NCBI RefSeq assembly: GCF_002224485.1
Contig: NZ_CP022463.1
Location: 1,986,239 to 2,050,238, forward strand
Source of the DNA: Sinomonas sp. R1AF57
Lineage (GTDB): Bacteria; Actinomycetota; Actinomycetes; Actinomycetales; Micrococcaceae
DNA length: 64,000 bases
Reading direction: 5' to 3'
This document shows, one piece after another, positions 36,640 through 45,965 of the stretch (positions within the stretch are counted from its first letter, which is position 1; every line of letters starts with the position of its first letter). Below the pieces are notes generated by a model, which saw only the letters and a program-made list of their open reading frames with translations, was not told the DNA's origin and did not search any database. The translations under genes and the position numbers were made by a program.

Positions 36640-37443
36640 TCAGGCGAGGCGCAGGAGGCGGTGGGGGTCCTCGTCGGGGAGGGCGTCGGCCTCGGCGGTG
36701 ACGGTGAGGCGCTTGAGGGTGAGGCGCCCCCCGACGGTCGAGAGGAACGCCGTGTCCGAGGAGTCCCGCCCGGCCGTGATGCGCAGCATCGACCCGCGCG
36801 GAGCGAGCCCGGTGGGGTCGATGACGTGCCACGCGCCGTCGACGTAGGCCTCCGCCACGGCGTGGAAGTCCATCGGCTTCAGCCCCGGGGCGTAGACGGC
36901 GGCAATCCGGGCGGGGAGGTCCTTCGCGCGCAGCAGCGCGACAGCGAGATGCGCGAAGTCGCGGCACACCCCGCGCCGGTGCAGGAGCGTCTCGACAGCC
37001 CCGTCCGTGCCCCGTGAGGACCCGCTCACGTACGCCAGCTGGCCGTGGACCCACTCGCGCACGGCCTGGACGAGCTCCGCCCCGCCGAGGGAGCCGAACT
37101 GCGCGTACGAGGTCGGCAGGAGCCGGTCGCTCTCGGCGTAGCGGCTGGGCCGGACGTACCGGATCAGCTCGATCTCGTCGGCGGGCTCGGGCTCGCCGCT
37201 GCCGACCACAACCGCACGGTACTCGACCTCGACCTCCGCCGGCTCGTCGAGCTCCAGGACGTGGAAGCGGCCGCCGTGCCCGTCCAGCAGCTCACGCGGG
37301 GCGACCGGCTCCCCGCCCGACGTGATGACGAGTTCCTCCTCCAGCGACTCGTAGCCCGGGTTGCGGGCGACCGCGATGGCCATGGCAAGCTTGGTCCGCG
37401 CCGCTGTGGTGAACGAGAGACGGGCGCCGACAGTACGCTGCAT
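36640..37443 (-). CDS. Transglutaminase-like cysteine protease-fold protein
   Basis: A 267-residue protein with an N-terminal beta domain (residues 1-100) and a transglutaminase core. The catalytic triad is visible: C160 in RRGVCRDFAHL, H194 in MDFHAVAEAY and D209 in HVIDPTG. There is no signal peptide. Bacterial members are mostly uncharacterised and may be peptidases or amidases. ATG at 37443. The lipoprotein gene at 37459 is 15 nt upstream on the same strand, so they are probably co-transcribed. Confidence 0.85.
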   Translation of the reverse strand: MQRTVGARLSFTTAARTKLAMAIAVARNPGYESLEEELVITSGGEPVAPRELLDGHGGRFHVLELDEPAEVEVEYRAVVVGSGEPEPADEIELIRYVRPSRYAESDRLLPTSYAQFGSLGGAELVQAVREWVHGQLAYVSGSSRGTDGAVETLLHRRGVCRDFAHLAVALLRAKDLPARIAAVYAPGLKPMDFHAVAEAYVDGAWHVIDPTGLAPRGSMLRITAGRDSSDTAFLSTVGGRLTLKRLTVTAEADALPDEDPHRLLRLA

Positions 37444-37458
37444 GGGGCTCCAGGGAGA

Positions 37459-38301
37459 CTAGTTCTTCGGGGTGAACTTCAGCGACATGACCATGCGCTG
37501 GGCGTCGGCGAACTTCGCGGACGTGTGCACGTAGTCCGACGCCTGAGCAAGGCTATCGAAAGATGCCAGCGGCGCAACTCTGGCGCTGGGCGCGGGCGCG
37601 GTCACCTCGGTGACGTCCGCGAAGGAGTACCCGCCGACACCCGGCGGTCCCGGCACGACGTTCACGAGCTCGCAAGCCTTCCCGTCCTGCGCCGCGGTGG
37701 CCACACCGGTCAGGCCGAACGACCCGAAGAACTTGTACCCCTGGATGACGCGGAACACGAAGCGCGGCGTGATCACGCCGGGCCCGTCCGTGAAGGGAAG
37801 GTCGACCGGGACGCTGTTGAGGACGGTGTAGGACCGGGCATTCGCGGAGTCGCAGGGAGCGGGCGAGGGCAGCGGAAGGCCCGTCTTGAGCGCGGCGACG
37901 AACGCGCCGTCGGCCGTCTTGACCTCGATGTTGAGCGCGCCGGCGGAGGCTCCCTCGGCAGGCGCGGCAGTCTGCACGATCCACTGGGCCGGCAGGTCGA
38001 AGCTGAGCGTCTTGCCCGGGTCGGTGTACGTCTTCCACTCCGCGCTCGTGGCAGCGGGCGACGGCGTGGCCCCACCGGAGCCGGAAGCGGACGCCGAGCC
38101 GCTGGGGGTGCTCGCCGCGCCTGTGGAGGCGGACGCCGTCGCGCCCGGCGAGGACGACCCGTCCGAGGCCGAGGGGCCGCCCGAGGCCGACGTGGCGCCG
38201 GTCCACACGGGCCCGGTCGAGCCGCCGCCGCACGCGGTGACGCCGCACGTCGTGACAAGGAGCACTGATGCCATCAGGAGTGCCGGGGCGAGGCGTGCCA
38301 T
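37459..38301 (-). CDS. Putative lipoprotein with Ser/Ala-rich linker
   Basis: A 280-residue secreted protein of unknown function. The signal ends in a lipobox-like VTAC (Cys24); TTC a few residues earlier is a weaker alternative. Residues 28-85 are low-complexity Ser/Ala/Gly/Thr/Pro, a wall-spanning linker, followed by a compact domain (EWKTYTDPGKTLSFDLPAQWIVQ onward) with two cysteines (PAPCDSANA and GKACELVN) that could form a disulfide. It lies upstream of the transglutaminase gene. Confidence 0.75.
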   Translation of the reverse strand: MARLAPALLMASVLLVTTCGVTACGGGSTGPVWTGATSASGGPSASDGSSSPGATASASTGAASTPSGSASASGSGGATPSPAATSAEWKTYTDPGKTLSFDLPAQWIVQTAAPAEGASAGALNIEVKTADGAFVAALKTGLPLPSPAPCDSANARSYTVLNSVPVDLPFTDGPGVITPRFVFRVIQGYKFFGSFGLTGVATAAQDGKACELVNVVPGPPGVGGYSFADVTEVTAPAPSARVAPLASFDSLAQASDYVHTSAKFADAQRMVMSLKFTPKN

Positions 38302-38342
38302 GGAACCACCCTAGCGAAGGCGGTCCGGGGTACTGTGGCGCC

Positions 38343-39083
38343 ATGCGCGAACACGCGGACGACGGCGCGGCCGACGAAGTGGAGTGGGACGAGTCCGAGG
38401 CCGCCCTCGACCTCCCGCCGCACGCCGTGGCCGACTGGCGCCTGAGAATGTTCTCCCTCTACGAGCGCGTGCGCGCCGCGGCGACGCCCCGCGACGGCCA
38501 CGCGCTGTGGCGCAGCGGCAGGGACCGGCTGATGGGCACGCACCCCGCGTCCCCGCTCCTGCCGCACGAGAGGGCCTCGTTCGCTGGCCTCCGCGTGGCC
38601 CCCTACGACCCTGCGTTCCGGTTCGAGGTCCCGCTCCTGCCCCTCGGGCGCGGGCAGGAGCGGCCGGTCCGGACCGGCACGGACGGCATCGTGCCCTTCG
38701 TGCGGATCGGCACGTTCGACCTGCCCGGCCTCGGCAGCCTCGCGGCCTGGCGGCACGCCGGCTACGGCGGCGGGGTCTTCGTGCCGTTCCGGGATGCGAC
38801 GGCCGGCCGTGCAGGCGGTTCCTACGGCGCGGGCCGCTACCTCGTCGACACGATCAAGGGCGCGTTCCTCGGGGCCCGGGACGCCGTGGACGCCACACAC
38901 GACTGCGGCACCCACCCGGCGCCGGAGCCCCACCTGCCGCTGTACGTGCTGGACTTCAACTTCGCGTACAACCCGAGCTGCGCCTACAACGAGGCCTGGG
39001 CGTGCCCCCTGCCCGGCCCCGAGAACCGTCTGCCCGCGGAGGTCCCGGTGGGCGAGCTGTACCCGTCCCTGACGCGGGGATAG
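38343..39083 (+). CDS. DUF1684 family protein
   Basis: A 246-residue protein of the DUF1684 family, function unknown. The signature blocks are GRYLVDTIKGAFLG and the C-terminal YVLDFNFAYNPSCAYNEAWACPLPGPENRLPAEVPVGE, whose conserved N-P-S-C-A-Y and C-P-L-x-P-P/G-E-N are typical. The N-terminal 100 residues are helical and charged. There is no signal peptide or membrane segment. ATG at 38343, divergent from the lipoprotein gene. Confidence 0.85.
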   Translation: MREHADDGAADEVEWDESEAALDLPPHAVADWRLRMFSLYERVRAAATPRDGHALWRSGRDRLMGTHPASPLLPHERASFAGLRVAPYDPAFRFEVPLLPLGRGQERPVRTGTDGIVPFVRIGTFDLPGLGSLAAWRHAGYGGGVFVPFRDATAGRAGGSYGAGRYLVDTIKGAFLGARDAVDATHDCGTHPAPEPHLPLYVLDFNFAYNPSCAYNEAWACPLPGPENRLPAEVPVGELYPSLTRG

Positions 39084-39131
39084 GCCCCGCCGGGCCTCCC
39101 CGCGGGCCCGGCCTCGTCGCGGGCCCACGGC

Positions 39132-39161
39132 TTGACAGCCCTCTGTGACGTCTGCCATAGT
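39132..39161 (+). promoter_or_regulatory. Promoter of the FCD regulator gene
   Basis: TTGACA (39132-39137) and CATAGT (39156-39161) are 18 nt apart. The predicted start point is about 39168, at the GTG start codon (39169), implying a leaderless message. Confidence 0.65.
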
Positions 39162-39168
39162 TCTGGAC

Positions 39169-39894
39169 GTGAACCTGTCCGACAGCCCGACACCTCGACA
39201 GCTGGACCAGCCCGGGGCCACGCGCCGGCCCCTCGCCCGGCTCAGCGCGGCCGAGGCGGTCCTGGCCGACCTCCGCGGCGAGATCGAAGCCGGCGGGGTC
39301 CCGGTCGGGAGCAAGCTGCCCTCCGAGGCGGCGCTCGCCGCCCGCTACGGGGTGAGCCGCTCGGTGGTGCGCGAGGCACTGCGCTCCTGTGCCGCCCTCG
39401 GGCTCACGCAGACCCACACCGGGCGGGGGACGTTCGTCGTCTCCCCCCGCGCGTCCGGCGACCTCGTCCTGGGGCGCTACTCGGCGCGTGACCTGACCGA
39501 GGCCCGTCCGCACATCGAGGTCCCCGCGGCCGCCCTGGCCGCCCGGCGCCACACCCAGGAGGACGTCTCCGCCCTCAAGGGCATCATCGAGGAGATGTCC
39601 GTCGAGGACGACCCCGCTGCGTGGGTGGCTCTCGACGCCTCGTTCCACGGGCTGATTGCCCGGGCCAGCGGCAACAAGGTCTTCGAGAGCGTCGTCGCGG
39701 AACTCCGCGAGGCGCTCGCCCACCAGTCCGAGACCCTCAACCTCGTGGCCCACGACCGCCAGCGGGCCTCCGACATCGAGCACCGCGCGATCGTCGCCGC
39801 CATCGAGGCGGGGTCCGCGGAGCTCGCGAGCGCGGCGATGGCCGAGCACCTCGCCGCAGTCGACCGCGCCCTCGGGACGCTCATCGGCCGCTGA
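39169..39894 (+). CDS. GntR/FadR-family (FCD) transcriptional regulator
   Basis: A 241-residue regulator with an N-terminal winged HTH (GSKLPSEAALAARYGVSRSVVREALRSCAALGLTQTHTGRGTFVV, about residues 44-90) and a C-terminal FCD effector domain with its metal-site histidines (DASFHGLIARASGN; IEHRAIVAAIEAG). GTG at 39169 is chosen because the promoter lies just upstream; an earlier GTG at 39145 would fall between the -35 and -10 boxes. It is followed by asparaginase, aspA and a permease gene, which it very likely controls. Confidence 0.9.
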   Translation: MNLSDSPTPRQLDQPGATRRPLARLSAAEAVLADLRGEIEAGGVPVGSKLPSEAALAARYGVSRSVVREALRSCAALGLTQTHTGRGTFVVSPRASGDLVLGRYSARDLTEARPHIEVPAAALAARRHTQEDVSALKGIIEEMSVEDDPAAWVALDASFHGLIARASGNKVFESVVAELREALAHQSETLNLVAHDRQRASDIEHRAIVAAIEAGSAELASAAMAEHLAAVDRALGTLIGR

Positions 39895-39947
39895 GCCGAC
39901 CCGGCCCTGCATCCGCCCACCACGACACCGGAAGAGACCCTCCCTCC

Positions 39948-41048
39948 ATGCGCAGCCCTGCCCTGACCATGCCCGCGGCCGAGACCGACGAGGAGAACCC
40001 CACGGCCTCCGCGGGGGCCCCGGTCCTGCCGGCGCTTCCGGCGCACGTCCCGCTCGCCGCTCAGGTGCGCGGTGGCGTCGTCGAGGGGGTTCACTACGGG
40101 AGTGTCGCGGCGACGGAGGCGGACGGGTCACTCGTCTTCGCGGCCGGGGCGTCCACGGTCCCGTTCTTCCCCCGGTCCGCACTCAAGCCGCTCCAGGCCG
40201 TCGCCCTCGTCCGGGCGGGCCTCCGCGTCAGGGACGCGCTGCTGGCGCTCGCCGCCGCGAGCCACAGCGGCTCCGCGGCCCACCGCGGCGGCGCCCTCGA
40301 GATCCTGCGGCAGCACGGGCTCACCGCCGAGGCGCTGCGCAACACGCGTGACCTCCCCTACGGAGCCGCCGAGCGCGAGGACTGGCTCCGCAGCGGCGGC
40401 AGGGCCGACCGGATCTGCCAGAACTGCTCGGGCAAGCACGCCGCCATGGCGGCCGTGTGCAAGCTCAACGGCTGGGACGCCGACACCTACCTCGACCCCC
40501 AGCACCCCCTCCAGCTCCTCGTCGCGGAGACCATCGCCGAGCTCACCGGCGAGACGCCGGCCGCGTGGACCACCGACGGCTGCGGCACGCCGCTGCCCGC
40601 CCTCACCCTCGCGGGGATGGCCCGCGCGTACGGGCGCCTCGCCGCAGCGGGTGCCGCGGCCCCCACGCACGACGGCGACGACGCGCACCCGGGTGCCGAG
40701 GCCGCCGTCGCCCGCGCCATGACCCAGCACCCCGAGATGGTGGCCGGCGAGGGCCGCGACGTCACCGCCCTCATGCGCGCCCTGCCCGGTGCGGTCGCGA
40801 AGGACGGCTTCGAGGGCGTCCAGCTCGTCGGCCTGCCGGACGGGCGGGCGGTGGCGGTCAAGGTCTCCGACGGCGGCGACCGGGCCCGCATGCCCATCAC
40901 CGTCCGCGCCCTGTCGACGCTGGGCGTCCCCGAGGCGGCCCCCGCGGGCGCGCTCGAGGCCCTGGCAGCCCAGCCGGTCCTCGGAGGGGGGCGCCGCGTC
41001 GGCGAGCTTGTCGCGCTCGAGGCGGCCTTCCCGGCATCGGCACTCTGA
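39948..41048 (+). CDS. L-asparaginase II family (Rhizobium etli type)
   Basis: Hydrolyses L-asparagine to aspartate and ammonia. A 366-residue member of the thermolabile/class 3 asparaginase family, unrelated to the EcAII type. Visible motifs are FPRSALKPLQAVAL, the ASHSGSAAH serine/histidine block, the catalytic-site NCSGKHAAM and DGCGTPLPALTL. The core starts about residue 38. Residues PTHDGDDAHPGAE (about 240) are encoded by a half-copy of the dispersed GCACGACGGCG element. ATG at 39948. The product feeds aspA 31 nt downstream. Confidence 0.9.
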   Translation: MRSPALTMPAAETDEENPTASAGAPVLPALPAHVPLAAQVRGGVVEGVHYGSVAATEADGSLVFAAGASTVPFFPRSALKPLQAVALVRAGLRVRDALLALAAASHSGSAAHRGGALEILRQHGLTAEALRNTRDLPYGAAEREDWLRSGGRADRICQNCSGKHAAMAAVCKLNGWDADTYLDPQHPLQLLVAETIAELTGETPAAWTTDGCGTPLPALTLAGMARAYGRLAAAGAAAPTHDGDDAHPGAEAAVARAMTQHPEMVAGEGRDVTALMRALPGAVAKDGFEGVQLVGLPDGRAVAVKVSDGGDRARMPITVRALSTLGVPEAAPAGALEALAAQPVLGGGRRVGELVALEAAFPASAL

Positions 41049-41079
41049 CCCCTCCCACACCAGAACCCGAAAGGCACCC

Positions 41080-42501
41080 ATGACCTCGACCACCCTTGCC
41101 CCCTCCGCGGGAGTGCGGTCCGAGCACGACCTCCTCGGAGACCGCGACGTCCCCGCGGACGCGTACTGGGGCGTGCACACCCTCCGCGCCGTGGAGAACT
41201 TCCCCATCACCGGCCAGCCGCTCTCCCGCAACGGCCACCTCGTGCGCGGCCTCGCGGCCGTCAAGCTCGCCGCCGCACGCGCCAACCGCGAGCTCGGCCT
41301 CCTCGACTCCGAGCGCGGCGACGCGATCGAGGCGGCCTGCCGGGAGATCCTGGACGGGCGGCTCGCGGAGCAGTTCGTCGTCGACGTCATCCAGGGCGGC
41401 GCGGGCACGTCGTCGAACATGAACGCCAACGAGGTGATCGCGAACCGCGCCCTCGAGCTGCTGGGGCGCGAGAAGGGCGACTACGCCGCGCTGCACCCGA
41501 ACGACCATGTGAACCTGAGCCAGTCCACCAACGACGTCTACCCCACGGCGGTGCGCGTCGCGACGGTGGCCGGGATCGAGGAGCTCCTGGCCGCGCTGCA
41601 CCGGCTCGAGTCGGCCTTCGCCGAGAAGGCGGCGGAGTTCCGGACGGTCGTGAAGATGGGGCGCACCCAGCTGCAGGACGCCGTGCCCATGACCTTGGGC
41701 CAGGAGTTCGGCACCTACGCCGTGACGATCGGCGAGGACCGCGAGCGCCTGCGGGACGCCTCGGCCCTCATCCACGAGATCAACCTGGGCGCCACGGCGA
41801 TCGGCACCGGCCTCAACGCCCCCGCGGGCTACGCCGAGGCGGCATGCCGCCACCTCGCCGACGTCACCGGGCTGCCGCTCGTGACCTCCCCCGACCTGAT
41901 CGAGGCCACCCAGGACATGGGCGCGTTCGTGCACCTCTCCGGGGTGCTGAAGCGCGTCGCGGTCAAGCTGTCGAAGATCTGCAACGACCTCCGTCTCCTC
42001 TCCTCGGGCCCGCGGGCCGGGCTCGCCGAGATCACCCTCCCGGCCGTCCAGTCCGGGTCCTCGATCATGCCGGGCAAGATCAACCCGGTCATCCCCGAAG
42101 TGGTCAACCAGGTGGCGTTCGAGGTCATCGGCAACGACGTCACGATCACCCTCGCGGCCGAGGGCGGCCAGCTCCAGCTCAACGCGTTCGAACCCGTCAT
42201 CGTGCACAGCCTCCACAAGAGCATCACGCATCTCGCGGCTGCGTGCGGCACCCTCACCGATCGCTGCGTGCGGGGCATCACGGCCAACGCGGAACGCCTG
42301 CGCGAGGGCGTCGAGCAGTCCATCGGCCTCGTCACCGCCCTGAACCCCCACGTGGGCTACGCGGCGGCGACCCAGATCGCGCAGGAGGCCCTCGCGAGCG
42401 GACGCGGCGTCGCCGAACTCGTCCTCGAGCGCGGCCTCCTCACCGCCGAGCGGCTGGAGGAGCTCCTGCAGCCTGAGCGGCTCGCGAACCTCACCGCCTA
42501 G
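41080..42501 (+). CDS. aspA: Aspartate ammonia-lyase
   Basis: Converts aspartate to fumarate and ammonia (473 aa). The fumarase/aspartase superfamily signature GSSIMPGKINP is near residue 327 and holds the catalytic serine. QGGAGTSSNMNANEV and HPNDHVNLSQSTND are the other substrate-binding blocks. ATG at 41080 has GAAAGG upstream. With the preceding asparaginase it takes asparagine to fumarate in two deaminations. Confidence 0.96.
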   Translation: MTSTTLAPSAGVRSEHDLLGDRDVPADAYWGVHTLRAVENFPITGQPLSRNGHLVRGLAAVKLAAARANRELGLLDSERGDAIEAACREILDGRLAEQFVVDVIQGGAGTSSNMNANEVIANRALELLGREKGDYAALHPNDHVNLSQSTNDVYPTAVRVATVAGIEELLAALHRLESAFAEKAAEFRTVVKMGRTQLQDAVPMTLGQEFGTYAVTIGEDRERLRDASALIHEINLGATAIGTGLNAPAGYAEAACRHLADVTGLPLVTSPDLIEATQDMGAFVHLSGVLKRVAVKLSKICNDLRLLSSGPRAGLAEITLPAVQSGSSIMPGKINPVIPEVVNQVAFEVIGNDVTITLAAEGGQLQLNAFEPVIVHSLHKSITHLAAACGTLTDRCVRGITANAERLREGVEQSIGLVTALNPHVGYAAATQIAQEALASGRGVAELVLERGLLTAERLEELLQPERLANLTA

Positions 42502-42606
42502 CTCGGCAACGGCTGCCCCCGGGCTTCGCGGGGCCGCCCCACGCACCCCATCAGCAGAACCCCCTCCCCCTGTCTGCACCCTGTCCACACAACCGAAAGG
42601 ACGCGG

Positions 42607-44139
42607 ATGTCATCCGTCGACCCCACCCGGGCCAAAGGCGGCCTGGAGATCCCGGACCACCTCGAGGACCACGGCCACGCGCACGCGGCCGACCATGTCC
42701 TCCACGCCGAGGACGCCGGCTACCACAAGGGCCTCAAGGCGCGCCAGATCCAGATGATCGCCATCGGCGGCGCGATCGGCACCGGGCTGTTCCTCGGCGC
42801 CGGCGGCCGCCTCGCCGCGGCCGGCCCCTCGCTCGTGCTCGCCTACGCGATCTGCGGCGCGTTCGTCTTCCTCATCCTGCGCGCGCTCGGCGAGCTCGTG
42901 CTCCACCGCCCCTCCTCGGGCTCCTTCGTCTCCTACGCCCGCGAATTCTTCGGCGAGAAGGCCGCCTACGTCTCCGGCTGGTTCTACTGGATCAACTGGG
43001 CCATGACCACGATCGTGGACACCACGGCTGCCGCGCTCTACATGCACTTCTTCGGCCGCTACGTCCCGTGGATTGCCGCGGTCCCGCAGTGGCTCTGGGC
43101 GCTCATCGCCCTCGTGCTCGTCCTGACGCTGAACCTCGTCTCGGTCAAGGTCTTCGGCGAGATGGAATTCTGGTTCGCCCTGATCAAGGTCGCCGCCCTC
43201 GTGTCCTTCCTCGCCCTGGGCATCTACTTCGTCCTCTTCGGCACCCCCACCGGCGCCCCCACCGGCTTCTCCCTCATCTCCGACCACGGCGGCATCTTCC
43301 CCATGGGCATCGCACCGATGATCCTGCTCATGCAGGGCGTCGTGTTCGCCTACGCCTCGGTGGAGCTGGTCGGCACCGCCGCCGGCGAGACGGAGAACCC
43401 CGAGAAGATCATGCCCAAGGCCATCAACTCGGTCGTCTTCCGCATCGCCGTGTTCTACGTCGGCTCGGTCATCCTGCTCTCCCTCCTGCTCCCCTACACC
43501 TCCTTCGAGAAGGGCGTGAGCCCGTTCGTGACCTTCTTCGGCTCGATCGGGGTCCAGGGCGTGGACGTCATCATGAACCTCGTCGTCCTCACGGCCGCCC
43601 TGTCCTCCCTCAACGCGGGCCTGTACTCGACCGGCCGCATCCTGCGCTCCATGGCAGCGGCCGGCTCCGCGCCGAAGTTCGCGCTGCGGATGAACAAGGC
43701 CGGCGTCCCGTACGGCGGCATTGCGATCACTGCCGCGGTGTCGCTCCTGGGCGTCCCGCTGAACTACCTCGTCCCGGCAGACGCCTTCGAGATCGTCCTG
43801 AACGTCGCCTCCGTGGGCATCCTCTCCACGTGGGCCACGATCGTGCTGTGCCAGATCCAGCTGGCCCGCTGGGCCAAGAAGGGCTGGACCCAGCGCCCGG
43901 CCTTCCGGATGCCCGGCGCCCCGTGGACGGGCTACGTCACCCTCGTGTTCCTCGCCGCCGTCCTGGTCATGGTCCTCATCGATTCCCCTTGGACGCTCCT
44001 GGCGACCGCCGTCGCCTGCGTGCTGATGGTGATCGGCTGGTACGCGCTTCGGCAGCGGATCCACGAGATCGCCGAGGCCCGCGAGGGGTACACCGGCGCC
44101 GCCCCGGTCGTGGCCAACCGGCCAGCACCCCGCCCGTAG
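42607..44139 (+). CDS. ansP: Amino acid permease, probable L-asparagine permease
   Basis: APC-superfamily symporter (510 aa) with 12 predicted membrane helices. The first helix carries the consensus [27 protein letters not shown] (about residues 50-75). [37 protein letters not shown] is typical of the asparagine/GABA-type subfamily. A His-rich N-terminal tail ([19 protein letters not shown]) is odd. The substrate is assigned from gene context (asparaginase and aspA upstream); the transporter family alone would not fix it. Ended by a strong hairpin. Confidence 0.85.
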   Translation: MSSVDPTRAKGGLEIPDHLEDHGHAHAADHVLHAEDAGYHKGLKARQIQMIAIGGAIGTGLFLGAGGRLAAAGPSLVLAYAICGAFVFLILRALGELVLHRPSSGSFVSYAREFFGEKAAYVSGWFYWINWAMTTIVDTTAAALYMHFFGRYVPWIAAVPQWLWALIALVLVLTLNLVSVKVFGEMEFWFALIKVAALVSFLALGIYFVLFGTPTGAPTGFSLISDHGGIFPMGIAPMILLMQGVVFAYASVELVGTAAGETENPEKIMPKAINSVVFRIAVFYVGSVILLSLLLPYTSFEKGVSPFVTFFGSIGVQGVDVIMNLVVLTAALSSLNAGLYSTGRILRSMAAAGSAPKFALRMNKAGVPYGGIAITAAVSLLGVPLNYLVPADAFEIVLNVASVGILSTWATIVLCQIQLARWAKKGWTQRPAFRMPGAPWTGYVTLVFLAAVLVMVLIDSPWTLLATAVACVLMVIGWYALRQRIHEIAEAREGYTGAAPVVANRPAPRP

Positions 44140-44148
44140 GGGCGGGCC

Positions 44149-44181
44149 CCGCTGTGCCGGGGCACACTCCCGGCACAGCGG
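44149..44181 (+). terminator. Terminator of the asparagine operon
   Basis: Perfect 13-bp stem CCGCTGTGCCGGG / CCCGGCACAGCGG with a 7-nt loop, 9 nt past the permease stop. Confidence 0.85.
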
Positions 44182-44211
44182 CGGCACAGCGAAGCATGAG
44201 AGTCTGGCTAC

Positions 44212-44775
44212 ATGGACCCCCAGCCGGCTGAGACGACGGCCTCGGCAGGATCGGCGATCGCGCCCTCCCGCCGGGGCCGTCGCCCGTCGGAGCCCCTGGC
44301 AGCCAGCCCTGCAGCGGGAAGCCCTGCAGCGGCCAGCCCCGCGGCGGCCAGCCCTGGCCTGCGGCTCTGGCGCGTCCCGATGGCCCGGCAGCTGGCGCGC
44401 TTCACCGGCGTCGGCATCGTGTGCACGCTCAGCTCGCTGGCCCTGTTCGCGCTGTGCCGGCCGTGGTTGGGCGCGCAGGCCGCGAACGCGGTGGCGCTCA
44501 TCCTGACCTCGATCATGAACACCGGGCTGAACCGCCGGTTCACCTTCAAGGTGCGCGGTGCCGAGCGCCTCGCCAAGGACCACCTCAACGGGCTCGTGGC
44601 GATGGCGGTCGCGCTCGCCCTCACCTCCGGAAGCCTCGCGGTCCTGCACTGGGTGGACCCGTCCGCAGGGGTCGTGGCGGAGCTGTGGACGACGACGGTC
44701 GCGGGCTGGGCCGCCACCGCCGTGCGGTTCGCGCTCCTGCGGCTGTGGATCTTCCGCCGGGCGCGGGACGCCTGA
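44212..44775 (+). CDS. GtrA-family membrane protein
   Basis: A 187-residue protein whose C-terminal 125 residues form the four-helix GtrA fold (RQLARFTGVGIVCTLSSLALFALC; ANAVALILTSIMNTGLNRRFTFKVRG; two more helices). GtrA-like proteins act in transfer of lipid-linked sugars, possibly as flippases. The first 50 residues are low complexity (ASPAAGSPAAASPAAASPG) and encoded by a 15-bp tandem repeat. The downstream plus-strand neighbourhood is convergent, so no glycosylation partner is visible. Confidence 0.82.
   Translation: MDPQPAETTASAGSAIAPSRRGRRPSEPLAASPAAGSPAAASPAAASPGLRLWRVPMARQLARFTGVGIVCTLSSLALFALCRPWLGAQAANAVALILTSIMNTGLNRRFTFKVRGAERLAKDHLNGLVAMAVALALTSGSLAVLHWVDPSAGVVAELWTTTVAGWAATAVRFALLRLWIFRRARDA
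44303..44356 (+). repeat. 15-bp in-frame tandem repeat in the GtrA gene
   Basis: CCAGCCCTGCAGCGG and variants at 44303, 44318, 44333 and a partial copy at 44348 encode an Ala-Ser/Gly-Pro-Ala-Ala repeat. Copy-number change would not shift the frame. Confidence 0.8.
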
Positions 44776-44807
44776 GGCCGCGCCGACGACTGGACGACGC
44801 GCAGGCG

Positions 44808-45965
44808 CTAGCGGCGTGCGATCCCGGCGACCGCCGCGCAGGCGTCGGCGAGGGCAGCCGCGGCCCGGTCGAGGTCCTCGGCGGTGACTGATGCGGGCAG
44901 CGTGAAGCGCACAGCCGTCTGCGCCACGTCGGAGGCGATGCCCATCGCGGTCAGGACGTGTGACGGCTCGCTGGAACCCGCGGCGCACGCCGAGCCCGAC
45001 GAGCACACCACTCCCCGCCGCTCGAGCTCGAGCAGCACCGACTCCCCGCTCACACGCGGGAAGCAGAACGACGCACTCCCGGGGAGGCGCTCGGTCGGGT
45101 GTCCGGTCAGGGTGGCATCGGGCACGAGCTCGAGCACCCGGGAGATGAACCCGTCGCGCAGCAGCGACAGGCGCGCCGCCGCCGTCGTGCGCTCCGCCTC
45201 GGCCAGGCGCAGGGCGGTGGCGAGCGCGACGGCGCCCGCGACGTTCTCGGTGCCGGAGCGCAGCCCGCGCTCCTGGCCGCCGCCGTGGACGAGCGGCTCG
45301 ACCGCGATGCGCCCAGCGGCGAACAGCGCCCCCACGCCCTTGGGGGCGCCGAGCTTGTGTCCCGAGACCGAGAGCGCGTCGACACCGAGGGAGCGGACGC
45401 CCAGCGGGAGCCAGCCGGCTGCCTGGACGGCGTCGGTGTGGAGCGGAACCCCCGCCGCCCGGGCGACGGCGGCCAGCTCGCCGACCGGCTGGACGGTGCC
45501 CACCTCGTTGTTGGCGTACATCACCGACGCGACGGCGGTCCCGGGACCCACGACGGCGGCGAGCGCCTCGGGCGTGACGCGTCCCTGCGCGTCGACGGGC
45601 ACGAGGTCGACAGCGAAGCCGTGCAGGCGGGCCAGGCTCCGCGCCGACTCGAGGACCGCGGGATGCTCGACGGCGCTGACCGCCACACGCGTGCGCCGCG
45701 GGTCGGCGGCACGACGGGCGAGGGCGATGCCCTTCACGGCGAGGTTGTCCGCCTCGGTGCCCCCGGAGGTGAACGTGACCTCGGACGGGCGGCAGCCGAG
45801 GACGCCGGCGACATCCGCACGCGCTCCCTCGAGGCCGTCCCGGGCCCGGTCCCCCACCTCGTGGTGGCTCGAGGGGTTGCCGAAGTCGCCGGTCAGGTAC
45901 GGCCACATGGCCTCGAGCACCTCGCGGCGCACGGGGACCGTGGCGGCGGCGTCGAGGTAGATCAC
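44808..45965 (-). CDS. nifS: Cysteine desulfurase of the NAD operon
   Basis: PLP enzyme (385 aa) releasing sulfur from cysteine. PLP lysine K204 is in SVSGHKLGAPKG, the catalytic Cys is C327 in SSGSACAAGSSEPSH, and the YLDAAATVPV start is typical of the NifS/IscS class. It overlaps nadC by 4 nt and is last in nadA-nadB-nadC-nifS. Its likely job is to supply sulfur for the Fe-S cluster of NadA, as NifS-like genes in nad operons of other bacteria do. ATG at 45965. Confidence 0.92.
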   Translation of the reverse strand: MIYLDAAATVPVRREVLEAMWPYLTGDFGNPSSHHEVGDRARDGLEGARADVAGVLGCRPSEVTFTSGGTEADNLAVKGIALARRAADPRRTRVAVSAVEHPAVLESARSLARLHGFAVDLVPVDAQGRVTPEALAAVVGPGTAVASVMYANNEVGTVQPVGELAAVARAAGVPLHTDAVQAAGWLPLGVRSLGVDALSVSGHKLGAPKGVGALFAAGRIAVEPLVHGGGQERGLRSGTENVAGAVALATALRLAEAERTTAAARLSLLRDGFISRVLELVPDATLTGHPTERLPGSASFCFPRVSGESVLLELERRGVVCSSGSACAAGSSEPSHVLTAMGIASDVAQTAVRFTLPASVTAEDLDRAAAALADACAAVAGIARR

